Shown: positions 1-9,425, counted from the first letter of the stretch. The stretch is 64,000 bases of DNA from Serpentinicella alkaliphila (GCF_018141405.1 NZ_CP058648.1:77001-141000), one strand, 5' to 3'. Notes: generated by a model not told the origin, from the letters alone. Program-made: numbers and translations.

Positions 1-954
1 AGGTATTTCAGTAGGTGGAATTATTGTTCTAGCGATTGTATCGCATAAAATCATAAATATAGCTCCGCCTAAGGCCGAGAATGGAACTAAAGCTCTGTGG
101 TCTGGGCCTATAATTAATCTAATTGCATGAGGTATTATTAATCCAACAAATCCAATTATTCCACTAACAGAAACAGTAAAAGCCATAATTACAGATGAAA
201 TTACTAATAAAAGCTTTTTAACTTTATCAGTTTCAACACCTAAACTTTTTGCACTATCATCTCCAACTAAAAATACATTAAGCTCCCTGGAAAAAAGCAT
301 TATAACCATTGTCCCTAATAATGTAACCGGGAATAAAATACTAACATGTTTCCAGCTTGCGGCAGAAACACTACCCATTATCCAGAAAATAATCATTTCT
401 ATTTTATCTCTGTTAAATATCATAAGCACAGATATAATTGAAGACATCATTGAACTAATTGCTATACCAGCTAGGAGCAAAGTTATACTTTGCACTTTTG
501 AACCAATCTTAGCTATTTGAAATACAAATAATACAGTTAGTATAGCACCACAAAATGCCCATATATTAATAAAGGGTAACCCTAATACTATCGACAGAGT
601 GGCACCTAAAGCTGCTCCTGATGAAACTCCTAGTATGTAAGGATCTGCCATAGGATTTTTAAACATACTTTGAAAAGTTACTCCAACTACAGATAATCCC
701 ATTCCCACAATACCTGCTAATAATATACGAGGTAATCTTATTTGCCAAATAATAGTACGATGTGTATTAATAACATCCTTCATATCAATATATTTATTAA
801 TTAATGGAATCTTTTCAGCTATTATTTTTAAACTATTAACAAATGTAATGTTTGCGACCCCAAGAGTACTAACAAAAACAATCATAACAACTAGTAAAAT
901 AAAACAGCACGAGAAAATAGTTTTAAAAAAGCTTCTCTTTTCAAAATAACTCAT
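1..954 (-). CDS. btuC: Cobalamin/iron-siderophore ABC transporter permease (FecCD/BtuC family), 3' end cut by window edge
   Basis: About 318 codons are visible from the ATG at 954; the reading frame is still open at base 1, so only the extreme C-terminus is missing (family members are about 330-350 residues). It is a polytopic inner-membrane permease with an N-terminal membrane segment. The first cytoplasmic region contains the family signature LPRILLAGIVGMGL followed by NPMADPYILGVSSGA. It lies 10 bases after btuF and is the last visible gene of the riboswitch-controlled cobalamin operon, so corrinoid import is the most likely role, although this family also moves ferric siderophores and heme. 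An ATPase gene (btuD) would be expected just outside the window. Confidence 0.9.
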   Translation of the reverse strand, partial: MSYFEKRSFFKTIFSCCFILLVVMIVFVSTLGVANITFVNSLKIIAEKIPLINKYIDMKDVINTHRTIIWQIRLPRILLAGIVGMGLSVVGVTFQSMFKNPMADPYILGVSSGAALGATLSIVLGLPFINIWAFCGAILTVLFVFQIAKIGSKVQSITLLLAGIAISSMMSSIISVLMIFNRDKIEMIIFWIMGSVSAASWKHVSILFPVTLLGTMVIMLFSRELNVFLVGDDSAKSLGVETDKVKKLLLVISSVIMAFTVSVSGIIGFVGLIIPHAIRLIIGPDHRALVPFSALGGAIFMILCDTIARTIIPPTEIP

Positions 955-964
955 AATTTCTTCC

Positions 965-1894
965 CTATTCGAATAAATTTGGATGTACTATTTTAGCTAA
1001 CTCTTTTAAACCTAATGCAATTCTTGGTCCTTGTCTATCAAGTAAATTATTATCTATTTCATAAACTCTGCCTTCCTTTATTGCAGTAAGTTCACTGTAT
1101 CCATTAGCCACCATAATCTCATCCTTTGTATTGTAATACTTTGAAACTATTAACATATGTGGATCTTGTTCAATAATCCTCTCAAGACTATACTTCCACC
1201 CAGTAACTTCACTTGCAATATTTATAGCCCCTGCCATCTCTAACATGTCATTTATAAATGTATCCCCTCCTGCAGTAAAATCTCCATATTCTCCAAATCC
1301 TACTACATAGTATACGGTAGGTTTCGGCTCATCCTTTAACTTATCTAAAACTTCTTCTACTGTAGACTTCATATGACGTATAAGTTCAAGTGCCTTATTA
1401 TTTACATTAAATACTTTCCCTATTTTTTCAATAGTCATATATACCCCGTCAAAACTACCTTTAGAATCTAGAACTAGTAGCTTTATTTGTAATTCTGATA
1501 ATTTATCATAAACCTCTTTTTGAAAATGAGTTGATGCTATTATTAAATCTGGTTCAAGTTCAATTATTTTCTCTATATTAGGAGATGTAAGACTACCTAT
1601 ACTCTCTATACTTTCTGCTTCTAATGGGAAATTACAGAAATCTGTTCTTCCAACTAATTTATCCTCTAAACCTAAATTAAAGATAATTTCAGTAATACTT
1701 GGTGCAATTGATATAACCCTATTGGGCATTTCTTCAATTATTACTTCATTTTCATAGGAATCTATAATAGTCAATGGGTATATATCCATATTGTTATTTC
1801 CTGTATTATCTGCTTGCCCTAAACTATTACAGCCTGTCATAATCATATTAATTATTAATACACTTACGATTATTTTTATAATTTTATTTTTCAT
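965..1894 (-). CDS. btuF: Cobalamin-type ABC transporter substrate-binding lipoprotein
   Basis: The 309-residue protein has a lipoprotein signal peptide: a hydrophobic stretch ending in MTGC with Cys22 as the lipidation site. It should sit on the outer face of the membrane. The mature part has the class III periplasmic-binding (BtuF/FhuD, TroA-like) pattern, with NRVISIAPSITEIIFNLG near residue 58 and LVGRTDFCNFP shortly after. It delivers corrinoid to the BtuC permease encoded next. Its place between cobD and btuC, downstream of a cobalamin riboswitch, supports corrinoid over siderophore as the ligand; the exact ligand is inferred. Confidence 0.88.
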   Translation of the reverse strand: MKNKIIKIIVSVLIINMIMTGCNSLGQADNTGNNNMDIYPLTIIDSYENEVIIEEMPNRVISIAPSITEIIFNLGLEDKLVGRTDFCNFPLEAESIESIGSLTSPNIEKIIELEPDLIIASTHFQKEVYDKLSELQIKLLVLDSKGSFDGVYMTIEKIGKVFNVNNKALELIRHMKSTVEEVLDKLKDEPKPTVYYVVGFGEYGDFTAGGDTFINDMLEMAGAINIASEVTGWKYSLERIIEQDPHMLIVSKYYNTKDEIMVANGYSELTAIKEGRVYEIDNNLLDRQGPRIALGLKELAKIVHPNLFE

Positions 1895-1914
1895 TTTTAA
1901 ACATCTCCTCTAGT

Positions 1915-2973
1915 CTAAATATCTACACAGTCTTTTAATGCTAAAATTAGTCTCTCATTTGATTTCCTATTCTTTATAGCAACTCTTATATGAAAAGGGC
2001 TCAAATGTGTAAACCCTTCGGACGTTCTGATTAATATGTCCTTTTTTATCATCATTTCTTTAAACTTTTCTCCATCAAAATTATCTTTTAAAATTTTAAT
2101 TAAAAAGAAGTTAGCTGAAGTAGGATAAGTTGATAAACCTCTAATGCCTTTAAGTTCATTATACAACCACCCTCTTTCCTTACTTATCCATTCTCTTGAT
2201 CTTGATATATAGTCTTGATCTCTAAATATACATTCTGCAATAACCCCAGAAGTATTAATATTCCATGGCTCCAATCTATTTTTCATCGCTGAAATTAAAT
2301 CCTCATTAAAACTAATGCCATATCCTAAACGAATACCAGGCATCCCAAAGAATTTTGTAGCTGCCCTAACGACAATTACATTTGGATGTTCATAGAGCTT
2401 TGAAACAGTACTGTTATTTGGATACTCATCTGTAAACTCAATAAATGCTTCATCAACTAATAGATAGCTATCTAATTCATATAGCTGCTTTGCAAATGAA
2501 CTTAGTTTTTCAACATTAGTTAATGTTCCTGTTGGATTATTTGGATTACATATAACATATAGAGAGTTTGATTTTAATTTGGTAAAAAATTTATCTAACA
2601 TAAGGCTGCCCTTTTCATTATAGACTTCAATTTCTTCATAGCATAAGCCTTTTACGTAAGCTGCCCTTCTGTATTCAGAAAAAGTTGGAGCCGCAATTAT
2701 AACCTCTCTAATTTTTAATGCATCTACTACTTTATATATTATTTCAACAGCCCCATTACCAGGAACAATATAATCAATATTTTCAATCCCTAAATATTTA
2801 GCAATGGATTTTCTTAATTCAGTATATTTAATATCAGGATATTTTATAAAATCATCAATATTGTCAATTAAAGCTTTCCTATATGAAAGTGGTACACCTA
2901 ATGGATTTATATTAGAGCTAAAGTCTAACAGTTCCCTATTTAAATTATAAATATCTCCACCATGAAAGTTCAT
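1915..2973 (-). CDS. cobD: Threonine-phosphate decarboxylase (class I/II aminotransferase fold)
   Basis: CobD decarboxylates L-threonine O-3-phosphate to (R)-1-amino-2-propanol phosphate, the linker that joins the corrin ring to the lower ligand. The 352-residue protein is PLP-dependent. The N-terminal HGGDIY and SSNINPLG motifs are typical of CobD and HisC-like enzymes, CNPNNPTG lies near residue 142, and Lys207 in ATKFFGMPGIRLGYG is the predicted Schiff-base lysine. It follows cbiB in the operon, whose product uses this aminopropanol phosphate. Histidinol-phosphate aminotransferase is the main alternative for the fold, but the operon context argues strongly for CobD. Confidence 0.92.
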   Translation of the reverse strand: MNFHGGDIYNLNRELLDFSSNINPLGVPLSYRKALIDNIDDFIKYPDIKYTELRKSIAKYLGIENIDYIVPGNGAVEIIYKVVDALKIREVIIAAPTFSEYRRAAYVKGLCYEEIEVYNEKGSLMLDKFFTKLKSNSLYVICNPNNPTGTLTNVEKLSSFAKQLYELDSYLLVDEAFIEFTDEYPNNSTVSKLYEHPNVIVVRAATKFFGMPGIRLGYGISFNEDLISAMKNRLEPWNINTSGVIAECIFRDQDYISRSREWISKERGWLYNELKGIRGLSTYPTSANFFLIKILKDNFDGEKFKEMMIKKDILIRTSEGFTHLSPFHIRVAIKNRKSNERLILALKDCVDI

Positions 2974-2988
2974 AGACTTCTCCTTTAG

Positions 2989-3936
2989 TTAGTATATAAA
3001 CCAATGAATAAAAGTAAATAATAACAGGGCTAGCATTGAAGTTACATACATTAGTTTAATTGTATCTATAATATTTTCTATTTCCACTTCTCTACTCGCA
3101 TCTCCTATTGTTGGCTTATGAACAAGCTTGCCAAAATAGTAGTGACTTCCACCTAACTGTACACCTAGCGCCCCAGCTACTGCAGCCTCTGGATAAGCAC
3201 AATTAGGACTTGAATGATTTTTTCTATCCCTTATTAGTATTTTCAAGCTTTGATCCATATTTAATCTTAGTATTACTGCTGCGATAACTAACATTATTCC
3301 TGTGATTCTGGCAGGAATAAAATTAGCTATATCATCTAGCTTTGCAGAAGCATAGCCTAAATATAAATACTTTTCATTTTTATACCCCACCATAGAATCT
3401 AAAGTATTAATTGCTTTATATGCTAAGGCTAAGGGTGCCCCGCCTATAAACATATAGAAGATTGGTGCCACTACCCCATCTGATGTGTTTTCTGCAATAG
3501 TTTCAATTACAGCCTTTGTAATTTGACTGCTATTCAAATGTGTTGTGTCCCTACCAACGATATAAGATAATAGCTTTCTCCCTAATAAAATATCTTTGTT
3601 TTTAAGGGCATTATATACTTTACTACTTTCTTCTTTTAAACATTTAGTAGCAATCGTAGTCCAAAGAAGTACTATATTTATGAGGTAAAACAGGTTAATA
3701 TGAATATCCTTTACGAAAGCTAGTATAAAGTACGTAGTGAAATACGTGATTAAAACTGTTGTAAATGTAAGTATAACCCCCCCAGTCTTTAGCCCCAGAG
3801 GTGAAGAGGTTATCTTTCTAATAATATTTTCCATAAAACTTATAAGCTTACCAATTGCCCTAATTGGGTGAGGAAACCAATAGGGGTCACCAATAATTAG
3901 GTCGATGCCATAGGCAATCCAGTAAAAGGAAATCAT
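2989..3936 (-). CDS. cbiB: Adenosylcobinamide-phosphate synthase
   Basis: This 315-residue integral membrane protein attaches aminopropanol (phosphate) to adenosylcobyric acid. It carries family hallmarks: DLIIGDPYWFPHPIRAIG at the N-terminus, NTSDGVVAPIFY in the middle, NTLDSMVGYKN after it, and SPNCAYPEAAVAGALGVQLGG toward the C-terminus. Several hydrophobic helices are visible. Its ATG overlaps the last base of the cbiP stop codon and is preceded by GGAGGAAG, which suggests translational coupling within the operon. Confidence 0.95.
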   Translation of the reverse strand: MISFYWIAYGIDLIIGDPYWFPHPIRAIGKLISFMENIIRKITSSPLGLKTGGVILTFTTVLITYFTTYFILAFVKDIHINLFYLINIVLLWTTIATKCLKEESSKVYNALKNKDILLGRKLLSYIVGRDTTHLNSSQITKAVIETIAENTSDGVVAPIFYMFIGGAPLALAYKAINTLDSMVGYKNEKYLYLGYASAKLDDIANFIPARITGIMLVIAAVILRLNMDQSLKILIRDRKNHSSPNCAYPEAAVAGALGVQLGGSHYYFGKLVHKPTIGDASREVEIENIIDTIKLMYVTSMLALLLFTFIHWFIY

Positions 3937-5441
3937 TATAAAACTTCCTCCATAATAGCGTAAATAGCTTTAAGGTCAATATTTTCCCGTACTATCTTTG
4001 CTAAATTATCATATTGCTCTTCCTTATACTTTGAATAATCTAAAATTTCCTCATTAAACCTACTCTTGCCCCTAGACTCCCTTATTTTGTTTAATAAATT
4101 TCTAGTGAATTCAGTATTATCAAAAATACCATGAAAATACGTGCCAAATACGGTCCTATCCTTATTAACAGCACCATCATCTACTTCATAATAGTTTAAT
4201 CCATTTCTCATATCTATTTTTATTAAAGGTAAATAATTCTGCTCAACTAATTCTGTTTTACCCATATGAATCTCATATCCTTTTATGTTACAATTAAAAA
4301 CATTATCATATCCTTTAGATAAGGTTGTAGTTTTAGTCTGCCTAAAAGTTGTTTCAACAGGTAGTAATGAGAGACCTTCTACTTCTTTAATGGATGACTC
4401 TGCATTTAAAGGATCTTTAACTTTGTTTCCGAGCATTTGATATCCACCACAAACCCCAAAGACATAACTTCCATTGCTGTGTGCCTCCAAAATTTGTTTA
4501 TCCATTCCCCTTTCCTTGAGTAAAATTAAATCATCAATTGTACTCTTACTACCAGGTAAAATAATCAAATCTGGATTACCTATGTCCTCATTTAGGTTTA
4601 CAAATCTAAATTTAACATCCCTATGAAGTTTAAATGTATTAAAATCTGTAAAGTTAGAAATCCTAGGGAGCTTAATTACTACTACCTCTAAATCACCCTC
4701 TGGATTGCCATTATATTTATCCCAGTCCGTAGCACTGTCCTCATCCTCAAGGTTATGAGTAAAGTAGGGGATTACCCCTATTACGGGTATATTTACCAAG
4801 TCTTCAAGCATTTTAATACCCGGTTTTAGAAGCTCAAGGCTCCCTCTAAACTTATTAATTATAATACCCTTAATCAATTTTCTCTCTTCTTCTTCAAGTA
4901 GCATAATAGTACCGTATATAGAGGCAAATACCCCACCCCTATCAATATCTCCAATTAAAACAACAGGGGATTTAGTCATTTTAGCTACACCCATATTAAC
5001 TATATCATCTTTTTTTAAGTTAATTTCCGCAGGACTGCCAGCACCCTCTATAACGACAATATCACTTTCCTTCAAAAGTTCATCAAAATTTGATTTTATC
5101 ATTTCTTTTAACTTACTTTTGTATTTATAATACTCTGTAGCTTCCATATTCTCTTTTACTACACCTTCAACTATAATCTGGGATCTACAATCACTAGTAG
5201 GCTTAATCAAAATAGGATTCATTCTAAAGCTAGGAGCCTTTCTAGAGGCCTCAGCCTGCATTGCTTGAGCCCTGCCTATTTCATGGCCCTCATATGTAAT
5301 ATATGAGTTTAAGGACATGTTTTGAGATTTAAAGGGTGATACATTGTATCCGTCCTGAGTAAATATTCTACATAAAGCTGTTGTTATTATACTTTTTCCA
5401 ACAGATGAAGCTGTACCTTGCAGCATAATGCTCTTTTTCAT
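3936..5441 (-). CDS. cbiP: Cobyric acid synthase (glutamine-hydrolysing)
   Basis: The 501-residue enzyme amidates four carboxyl groups (b, d, e and g) of adenosylcobyrinic acid diamide using glutamine and ATP. The N-terminal dethiobiotin-synthetase-like ATPase domain starts with MLQGTASSVGKSIITTALC (a P-loop variant), followed by PFKSQNMSLNS. The C-terminal class I amidotransferase domain has its nucleophilic Cys near residue 329 in FGVCGGYQMLG and a catalytic His in GTYFHGIFD. The length matches CobQ/CbiP. It sits between cobC and cbiB with 1-11 base spacing. Confidence 0.96.
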   Translation of the reverse strand: MKKSIMLQGTASSVGKSIITTALCRIFTQDGYNVSPFKSQNMSLNSYITYEGHEIGRAQAMQAEASRKAPSFRMNPILIKPTSDCRSQIIVEGVVKENMEATEYYKYKSKLKEMIKSNFDELLKESDIVVIEGAGSPAEINLKKDDIVNMGVAKMTKSPVVLIGDIDRGGVFASIYGTIMLLEEEERKLIKGIIINKFRGSLELLKPGIKMLEDLVNIPVIGVIPYFTHNLEDEDSATDWDKYNGNPEGDLEVVVIKLPRISNFTDFNTFKLHRDVKFRFVNLNEDIGNPDLIILPGSKSTIDDLILLKERGMDKQILEAHSNGSYVFGVCGGYQMLGNKVKDPLNAESSIKEVEGLSLLPVETTFRQTKTTTLSKGYDNVFNCNIKGYEIHMGKTELVEQNYLPLIKIDMRNGLNYYEVDDGAVNKDRTVFGTYFHGIFDNTEFTRNLLNKIRESRGKSRFNEEILDYSKYKEEQYDNLAKIVRENIDLKAIYAIMEEVL

Positions 5442-5452
5442 TCAGTTCACCT

Positions 5453-6049
5453 TTAGCCTTTACTATTTATTTTGCGAATAGTAACATTGGTGTCACTAAT
5501 TTCAAACAAACTGTATGTCCCAGGGTCAAATGTAAAACTCCAAAACCCTCTATCTTCCATCTTTAGAAGAATTGAGGCTATAATTCTTAAACAACCCTGG
5601 TGTGATACAATAACTACTCTTTTATCCTTAAAACGTTCAATTATATGATTAAGTGAATTACTTACTCGGTTATATTGATTTAAGAAGCTCTCTCCCATAG
5701 GGGGAGCTACGTTTTTCCAATCATTTATCCATTCATTCCATTCATTTTCAAACTTAATGCTAATATCTTTATAATGAAGTCCTTCCCATAGACCGAAATT
5801 TATCTCCTTTAGTCCTTCATCTATAACCATGTCTCTAGTATTTAACCCACTTAAAAGCTTTGCCGTATCAATTGCTCTACTTAAAGGACTGGAAATGACA
5901 ACGTCAAAATTGTTCTTAAATGTTTTACCTAATTCTTCTGCCTGAATAATCCCTCTACTATTCAACGGACAATCTGTGGACCCGTAATAAACCTTCGATT
6001 CATTTAATATTGTTTCACCGTGGCGGACTAAGTATAGATATGTTGTCAT
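5453..6049 (-). CDS. cobC: Alpha-ribazole phosphatase-like histidine phosphatase
   Basis: This histidine-phosphatase-superfamily enzyme is predicted to dephosphorylate alpha-ribazole 5'-phosphate or adenosylcobalamin 5'-phosphate in the last steps of nucleotide-loop assembly. The catalytic RHGET motif lies at residues 9-13, and a second His is in VVIVSHQGCLR. The frame extends upstream to a TTG at 6064, but the ATG at 6049 has GGGGG about 8 bases ahead of it and forms an ATGA overlap with the cobS stop, so that start is preferred (198 residues). Phosphoglycerate mutase-type enzymes share the fold; the operon decides the assignment. Confidence 0.88.
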   Translation of the reverse strand: MTTYLYLVRHGETILNESKVYYGSTDCPLNSRGIIQAEELGKTFKNNFDVVISSPLSRAIDTAKLLSGLNTRDMVIDEGLKEINFGLWEGLHYKDISIKFENEWNEWINDWKNVAPPMGESFLNQYNRVSNSLNHIIERFKDKRVVIVSHQGCLRIIASILLKMEDRGFWSFTFDPGTYSLFEISDTNVTIRKINSKG

Positions 6050-6792
6050 CCTATATACCCCCAAAGTACAACTATAACAAAGGAAAATATCAGTTCTACC
6101 ACTTCATTAACTGCCCCTAGTAAATCGCCTGTTAATCCACCTAGCTTACTATTAAAATAATGACGTAATAAATATGCTACAATTATAGACACTAATAATG
6201 CTATGATTCCAATTAAATTTAGAACAACGAATACTAAAAAAATAGTAATAATTATTGATACACCGGCTCTATTTAAAGAGGTTTTACCTATAAACAAATC
6301 ACCTAAGCCCTCTTCTCTGGCATAGGTTGAGCCATATAATATAATTGACATTGTAGCCCTTCCTATAACAGGTATTAAAATAATTGTAGGAATAATTATA
6401 CTCTTTGGGGTAATATCTAATAAGGCAATCTTTAATAAGATTGTCAATATTAATGCAAGTACACCATTAGTCCCAATTCTACTATCACGCATGATTTCTA
6501 GCATCCGATCCTTTTTTCTAGCTGAAAACAAGGCATCACAGCTATCGGCTAAACCGTCTAAGTGCAGAGCCCCTGTAACTAATGCGTTGCTTATTACAAT
6601 AGCTATTAAAGGCACCATTTCCTGAGCAACTTTTGATAAAAGGAAATATACTAGAGCATTAATAATTCCTATTATTAAACCTACAATTGGAAAGTAGGCA
6701 ACCCCCTTTGGAAAATCTTCTTTACTTACACTTAACTCCAGATTAATTGGAATACGAGTTAAAAACTGAACCATTAAAATAAATATTTTCAT
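6046..6792 (-). CDS. cobS: Adenosylcobinamide-GDP ribazoletransferase (cobalamin synthase)
   Basis: CobS joins adenosylcobinamide-GDP to alpha-ribazole (phosphate), the final condensation of B12 synthesis, at the membrane. The 248-residue protein has multiple hydrophobic helices and the family motifs FLTRIPI at the N-terminus, GALHLDGLADSCDALF near residues 75-90, and RDSRIGTNG. The ATG at 6792 is preceded by AGAGGAAC. It lies between cobU and cobC, whose products supply and finish its substrates. Confidence 0.95.
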   Translation of the reverse strand: MKIFILMVQFLTRIPINLELSVSKEDFPKGVAYFPIVGLIIGIINALVYFLLSKVAQEMVPLIAIVISNALVTGALHLDGLADSCDALFSARKKDRMLEIMRDSRIGTNGVLALILTILLKIALLDITPKSIIIPTIILIPVIGRATMSIILYGSTYAREEGLGDLFIGKTSLNRAGVSIIITIFLVFVVLNLIGIIALLVSIIVAYLLRHYFNSKLGGLTGDLLGAVNEVVELIFSFVIVVLWGYIG

Positions 6793-6817
6793 AGGATGTT
6801 CCTCTCACAGAAAAGTC

Positions 6818-7378
6818 TTATTTTATTTTCATTGGAATACCAGATACCAATAAATATACCTCTTCTGCTTCTCTTGCTAAAAGCTGATTAATTTTTCCTG
6901 ATATGTCTCTAAAGACTCTACCCAGCTTCGATTCAGGTACTAAGCCCCAACCTATTTCGTTAGTAACCATTATAATATTAATATCTCTCTTCTTAAGGAA
7001 GTTTAAGAGTTTACAAAATTCATCTATTATATACTCATTTATTTCCTTAATAATAGACTGTCCTATATTGTTTTCATCAAATGAAGGATAATCAAACATA
7101 AGGTTTGTTATCATAATTGTTACACAATCTAGTAATATCCCATCCTGCTTATTATCAATACTATCTATAACCTCATGCAAATCTTTATATACTTCATAGG
7201 TTGTCCAGCTAACAGGTCTAAACATTTTATGAACATCTATTCTTTCTCTCATTTCATCATCGTAGGGTATTGCCGTTGCAATGTATAAAATATTTTCTCC
7301 GATCTTTTTTGCTAGTTCTTCAGCAAATAAACTTTTGCCACTTCTTACTCCGCCGGTTACTAATATCACTTTTCCCAT
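6818..7378 (-). CDS. cobU: Bifunctional adenosylcobinamide kinase/adenosylcobinamide-phosphate guanylyltransferase
   Basis: This enzyme phosphorylates adenosylcobinamide and then transfers GMP to it, giving the GDP-activated intermediate used by CobS. The 186-residue protein has a P-loop at residues 8-16 (TGGVRSGKS). Further family motifs are YIATAIPYDDEMRERI, HKMFRPVSWTTYE with the predicted guanylylated His, and VTNEIGWGLVPE. The length is typical for the family. It lies six bases after cobT. Confidence 0.95.
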   Translation of the reverse strand: MGKVILVTGGVRSGKSLFAEELAKKIGENILYIATAIPYDDEMRERIDVHKMFRPVSWTTYEVYKDLHEVIDSIDNKQDGILLDCVTIMITNLMFDYPSFDENNIGQSIIKEINEYIIDEFCKLLNFLKKRDINIIMVTNEIGWGLVPESKLGRVFRDISGKINQLLAREAEEVYLLVSGIPMKIK

Positions 7379-7384
7379 AATTAC

Positions 7385-8449
7385 CTACCTTATATCTACT
7401 AAAAAATCGCTATCCATACTTAGTTCATCAAAAGTAGCCATTTCCTTAATAATAGCAGCTGCAGACTCTACTATATGAAACATTAATGGACAGCCTGTGC
7501 CTTCCCCTAATCTCATATTTAAATTAAGACTTGACTCTAATCCCAATGCATCCATTATATGTTTGTATGCTAACTCCTTCGAAAAGTGTGAAGGTATCAT
7601 ATATTCTTTAGTTAGAGGATTCATCCTATATGCAACTAGAGCTGCTGCAGATGAAATCACCCCATCAATTACAATAGGTAATCTATAATAGGCTGCACCT
7701 AAAAAACAACCTACAAGACCAGCAATATCTAGTCCCCCTACTTTCGAAAGAACGTCTATGGGGTCATTTTTATCCGGTTCATTTATTTCAAGTGCCTTCA
7801 ATATAACCCTCTTCTTATTTTCTAAGCCTTCATCTGTCATACCAGCCCCTTTACCAACAGATTCATCTACATTAGAACCAGTCAAAGCCATTAGTATGGC
7901 ACTCGAAGTAGTTGTATTACCTATTCCCATTTCACCAGTACCTAATAAGTTATACCCTCGGTTTTTTAATTCCTCAACAGTATCAAAGCCTACTTTAATA
8001 GCATTAATAGCTTCTTCCACCGTCATAGCAGGACCTTTGGTAATATTTTCAGTTCCAAGCTTTATTTTTTTGGAAATTAAGTCTTTGTGCTGTATATTAC
8101 TACTTATTCCCATATCTATAACCTTAAAATCAGCCTTTGCCTGTCTTGATAGCACACTTATGCCTGCTAAACCTTTTAATATGTTAATTGTTTGTATAGC
8201 AGTTATTTCCTTGGGTGCTGTACTAACCCCTTCATCAACAACCCCATTATCTGCAGCCATAATAATAGTACATTTTTTTTCTACGCTATTGATAGTCTCA
8301 CCAGTTATGCCAGCTATCTGTATTGCTATATCCTCTAATTTCCCTAAACTGCCAATAGGCTTGATTAGTGAATCCAATCTGGCAGAGGCTTTTATCTTAG
8401 CACTCTCATCCAGTGGCTTTATACCTTCTAAAATTTGATTTAAATTCAT
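7385..8449 (-). CDS. cobT: Nicotinate-nucleotide--dimethylbenzimidazole phosphoribosyltransferase
   Basis: CobT activates the lower-ligand base to alpha-ribazole 5'-phosphate using nicotinate mononucleotide. The 354-residue protein has the usual features: LGKLEDIAIQIAGI near residue 35, MAADNGVVDEGVS, LLGTGEMGIGNTTTSSAI in the middle, and the C-terminal RLGEGTGCPLMF with the catalytic Glu near residue 316. It is the first gene after the cobalamin riboswitch and terminator. The ATG at 8449 follows GGAAGGTATAA. Confidence 0.96.
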   Translation of the reverse strand: MNLNQILEGIKPLDESAKIKASARLDSLIKPIGSLGKLEDIAIQIAGITGETINSVEKKCTIIMAADNGVVDEGVSTAPKEITAIQTINILKGLAGISVLSRQAKADFKVIDMGISSNIQHKDLISKKIKLGTENITKGPAMTVEEAINAIKVGFDTVEELKNRGYNLLGTGEMGIGNTTTSSAILMALTGSNVDESVGKGAGMTDEGLENKKRVILKALEINEPDKNDPIDVLSKVGGLDIAGLVGCFLGAAYYRLPIVIDGVISSAAALVAYRMNPLTKEYMIPSHFSKELAYKHIMDALGLESSLNLNMRLGEGTGCPLMFHIVESAAAIIKEMATFDELSMDSDFLVDIR

Positions 8450-8475
8450 TTATACCTTCCTTTATTTTTAGACAT

Positions 8476-8500
8476 AAAAAAACCGTACACTTGGGCACGG
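8476..8500 (-). terminator. Intrinsic terminator between B12 riboswitch and cobT
   Basis: On the minus strand, CCGTGC and GTACGG form a stem around a six-base loop, followed at once by seven T residues. It lies between the riboswitch and cobT, so it is the likely expression platform: cobalamin binding would favour termination. No anti-terminator pairing was worked out. Confidence 0.85.
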
Positions 8501-8577
8501 AAAATAAACGATTTTTGTTCTATAAAAAATCGATTCTATAATCCTCCTTTCCCACCGAAAGTAGTTATTAATTATGT

Positions 8578-8720
8578 ATGGCAGGTTTCCTGGCTATGGA
8601 TCATCTTTATACCCGGTCTTCTCAGTTTCCCAATGACTTTGGGTTAATCACCATTTACAGTAGCGGGGGCTGCAGTAGATTTGAACTACTTTCCCTTTTA
8701 ACCTTTTGCAAGGCACCATA
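8578..8720 (-). promoter_or_regulatory. Cobalamin riboswitch (aptamer)
   Basis: Read on the minus strand, this leader has the conserved GGTGCC near 8714-8719, then GCAAAAGG, an AAAAGGGAA-type segment, the core GCCCCCGCTACTGT, and ends with the B12 box AGCCAGGAAACCTGCC at 8580-8595. These elements are in the canonical order for the cobalamin riboswitch class. It precedes a terminator and the cobT operon, so it should repress B12 synthesis and uptake when adenosylcobalamin is plentiful. Confidence 0.95.
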
Positions 8721-8756
8721 TACTTTTATTTAGTTTCTATAATTACTATTAGAATA

Positions 8757-8784
8757 ATTATAGTTTAAAAAATATATAAGTCAA
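8757..8784 (-). promoter_or_regulatory. Sigma-A-type promoter of the cobalamin operon
   Basis: On the minus strand TTGACT (8779-8784) and TATAAT (8757-8762) are separated by 16 bases. Transcription would start about 30 bases before the riboswitch aptamer. This is assigned by consensus match only. Confidence 0.65.
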
Positions 8785-8798
8785 CAAAATATAATTAG

Positions 8799-9404
8799 CT
8801 ATTGTAATAACATTACTATTAAACCTTGTATAATACCTATTATTCCGCCTAAAATTCCACCTAAAATTTCTATATGCTTTAATTCCTTTTTTGCAATTTG
8901 CAAAACAACATCTTCTAGTTTTTCCATTGAAAATTCATTCACCTTATCTTCGACAATTTTAGAAATATTAATCATAGAACCAGCATCCTGAACTATATTT
9001 TGCATAATTTCAGAAATAACTTTTTCCCCTTCTTGTTCAATAATTTCATCTATATAGTTTAAAATCAATCCAATAAATCCCGACGGAATTATACTTGGAA
9101 TCTTTTTCTGTATTGTCTCCTTTATTTTAAATTTTATAATGGCCAATAAAGCAACTTTTTTGTCGCTTTCTAACATATGTATTAAAATGTCATTTACTGA
9201 TAATAACTCTTGTTCCACTATATTACCAATACTTTTAGCTATTTCACCTTTTCTCTTTGGTATTAAACCGTGAATATCAAAATTTACAATAGGAATTCTA
9301 AATGGTTCATAGGGTTTAAACAATAGTTTTATTGCAATTAGGTTAGTAATCCATCCTATTATAGCTCCGATTAAGCACATTGTAATAATTATTAAGAAAT
9401 CCAA
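8799..9404 (-). CDS. DUF445 family membrane protein
   Basis: A protein of about 201 residues with membrane helices at both ends. The N-terminal GWITNLIAIKLLFKPYEP and the following HGLIPKRKGEIAKSIG are characteristic of DUF445 (B. subtilis YheB-like). The C-terminus is a hydrophobic, glycine-rich segment. The function of the family is not established. The frame can begin at a GTG (9413), but AGAAGGG lies 8 bases before the TTG at 9404, making that start more likely. It stands downstream of the ytxC terminator. Confidence 0.8.
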   Translation of the reverse strand: MDFLIIITMCLIGAIIGWITNLIAIKLLFKPYEPFRIPIVNFDIHGLIPKRKGEIAKSIGNIVEQELLSVNDILIHMLESDKKVALLAIIKFKIKETIQKKIPSIIPSGFIGLILNYIDEIIEQEGEKVISEIMQNIVQDAGSMINISKIVEDKVNEFSMEKLEDVVLQIAKKELKHIEILGGILGGIIGIIQGLIVMLLQ

Positions 9405-9425
9405 TTTTTTCACCCTTCTTTTGTA

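Noticed and set aside
7758-8438. Long plus-strand open frame opposite cobT
   Set aside because: It is the antisense shadow of a well-conserved cobT gene, has no ribosome site and no recognisable protein features.
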